64,000 nt of DNA from NCBI GenBank assembly GCA_032718475.1, contig JAUCBJ010006805.1, positions 100,161-164,160 of the forward strand, written 5' to 3'. This stretch comes from Nemertoderma westbladi (taxonomy: Eukaryota > Xenacoelomorpha > Nemertodermatida > Nemertodermatidae). Made by a program: the position numbers and the translations under genes. A model generated the notes under the pieces. That model saw only the letters and a program-made list of their open reading frames with translations, ran no database searches and had not been told where the DNA came from. Every line of letters starts with the position of its first letter. Positions within the stretch are counted from its first letter, which is position 1. Positions 63,742 through 64,000 of the stretch are shown here, piece after piece.

Positions 63742-64000
63742 TCAGCAGACGGGCCTTCAACACTTCCTTCTTGCCGGTTGTGGGGAGGCCACGAGATTTG
63801 AGCTGGAGCTTAAGATCACTGACCTTAAGGGTATCTATCTCGAGGATGGGTGAGTGGGTTTGGGGTACGCTACTGGTTACTAAATTGGAGTGCAGAGGGA
63901 TGGGGGATGATGAATGTCTGGTGTGAGTGAATGTGGGTGGTGTGGTCAGGTGATTGGTGGAAGCTGGCTGAGCAGTGATAGGGGTGGTTGTCCTTGGAAT
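63735..64000 (-). CDS. SAP domain, upstream part of the same retrotransposon ORF (partial)
   Basis: In the frame next to that of the reverse transcriptase, the minus strand is open from the window edge. It encodes a Pro/Thr/Ser/His-rich stretch followed by LEIDTLKVSDLKLQLKSRGL and PTTGKKEVLKARLLNA, a clear SAP DNA-binding helix-turn-helix motif (about 63735-63845). The frame ends near 63600, overlapping the RT frame by about 140 bp, so a single-base indel probably split one protein. The start lies outside the window. Confidence 0.75.

Overview
This window is animal nuclear DNA: GT-AG introns, tRNA-derived SINEs, BEL/Pao LTR retrotransposons, non-LTR elements and long microsatellites, with no bacterial or organellar gene structure. 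I cannot name the species. The frequent 'taggccta' and 'accggt' words and the element mix would suit a marine invertebrate, perhaps a deuterostome, but that is inference.

The only host gene I can assemble runs on the + strand from about 8169 to at least 57851. Six exons join in compatible splice phase: 8169-8398, 43949-44106 (or 44112), 53525-53672, 56883-57001, 57229-57417 and 57715-57851. They encode, in order, a signal-peptide-like N-terminus, four beta/gamma-crystallin Greek-key motifs (two domains), a fibronectin type II (FN2) module and one hydrophobic membrane segment, about 326 residues. Three further tentative exons (58070-58139, 58537-58658, 58833-58908) could replace the short C-terminus with a hydrophilic tail.

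Intron 1 is 35.5 kb, of which about 33 kb is LTR retrotransposon. Element 1 (10319-22674, + strand, 1216-bp LTRs, TSD CGTGG) and element 2 (23193-43863, - strand, 1138-bp LTRs, TSD ATCAG) are related BEL/Pao elements. Both keep a long gag with zinc knuckles and a protease, but both lack reverse transcriptase and the integrase core. Both also carry a 3-kb 3' region with extra reading frames. Element 3 (34866-41951, - strand, 530-bp LTRs, TSD CAAAC) sits inside the leader of element 2. It is gag-only, and its 3' region is a long array of short hairpins.

Left flank (1-8100): a 63-bp minisatellite with a 504-bp higher-order repeat, a SINE, a small inverted-repeat element and a 2.16-kb TTAA-flanked foldback element with G/C homopolymers near its ends. 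Right part (44-64 kb): decayed LINE ORF1 pieces, four 5'-truncated LINE copies with recognisable TSDs (two back to back sharing one target sequence), a trimeric SINE with a 14-bp TSD, a second SINE, a second TTAA/poly-G element, a MITE inside a pentanucleotide array, and at the end a large R2/HERO-like retrotransposon ORF whose upstream frame encodes a SAP domain.
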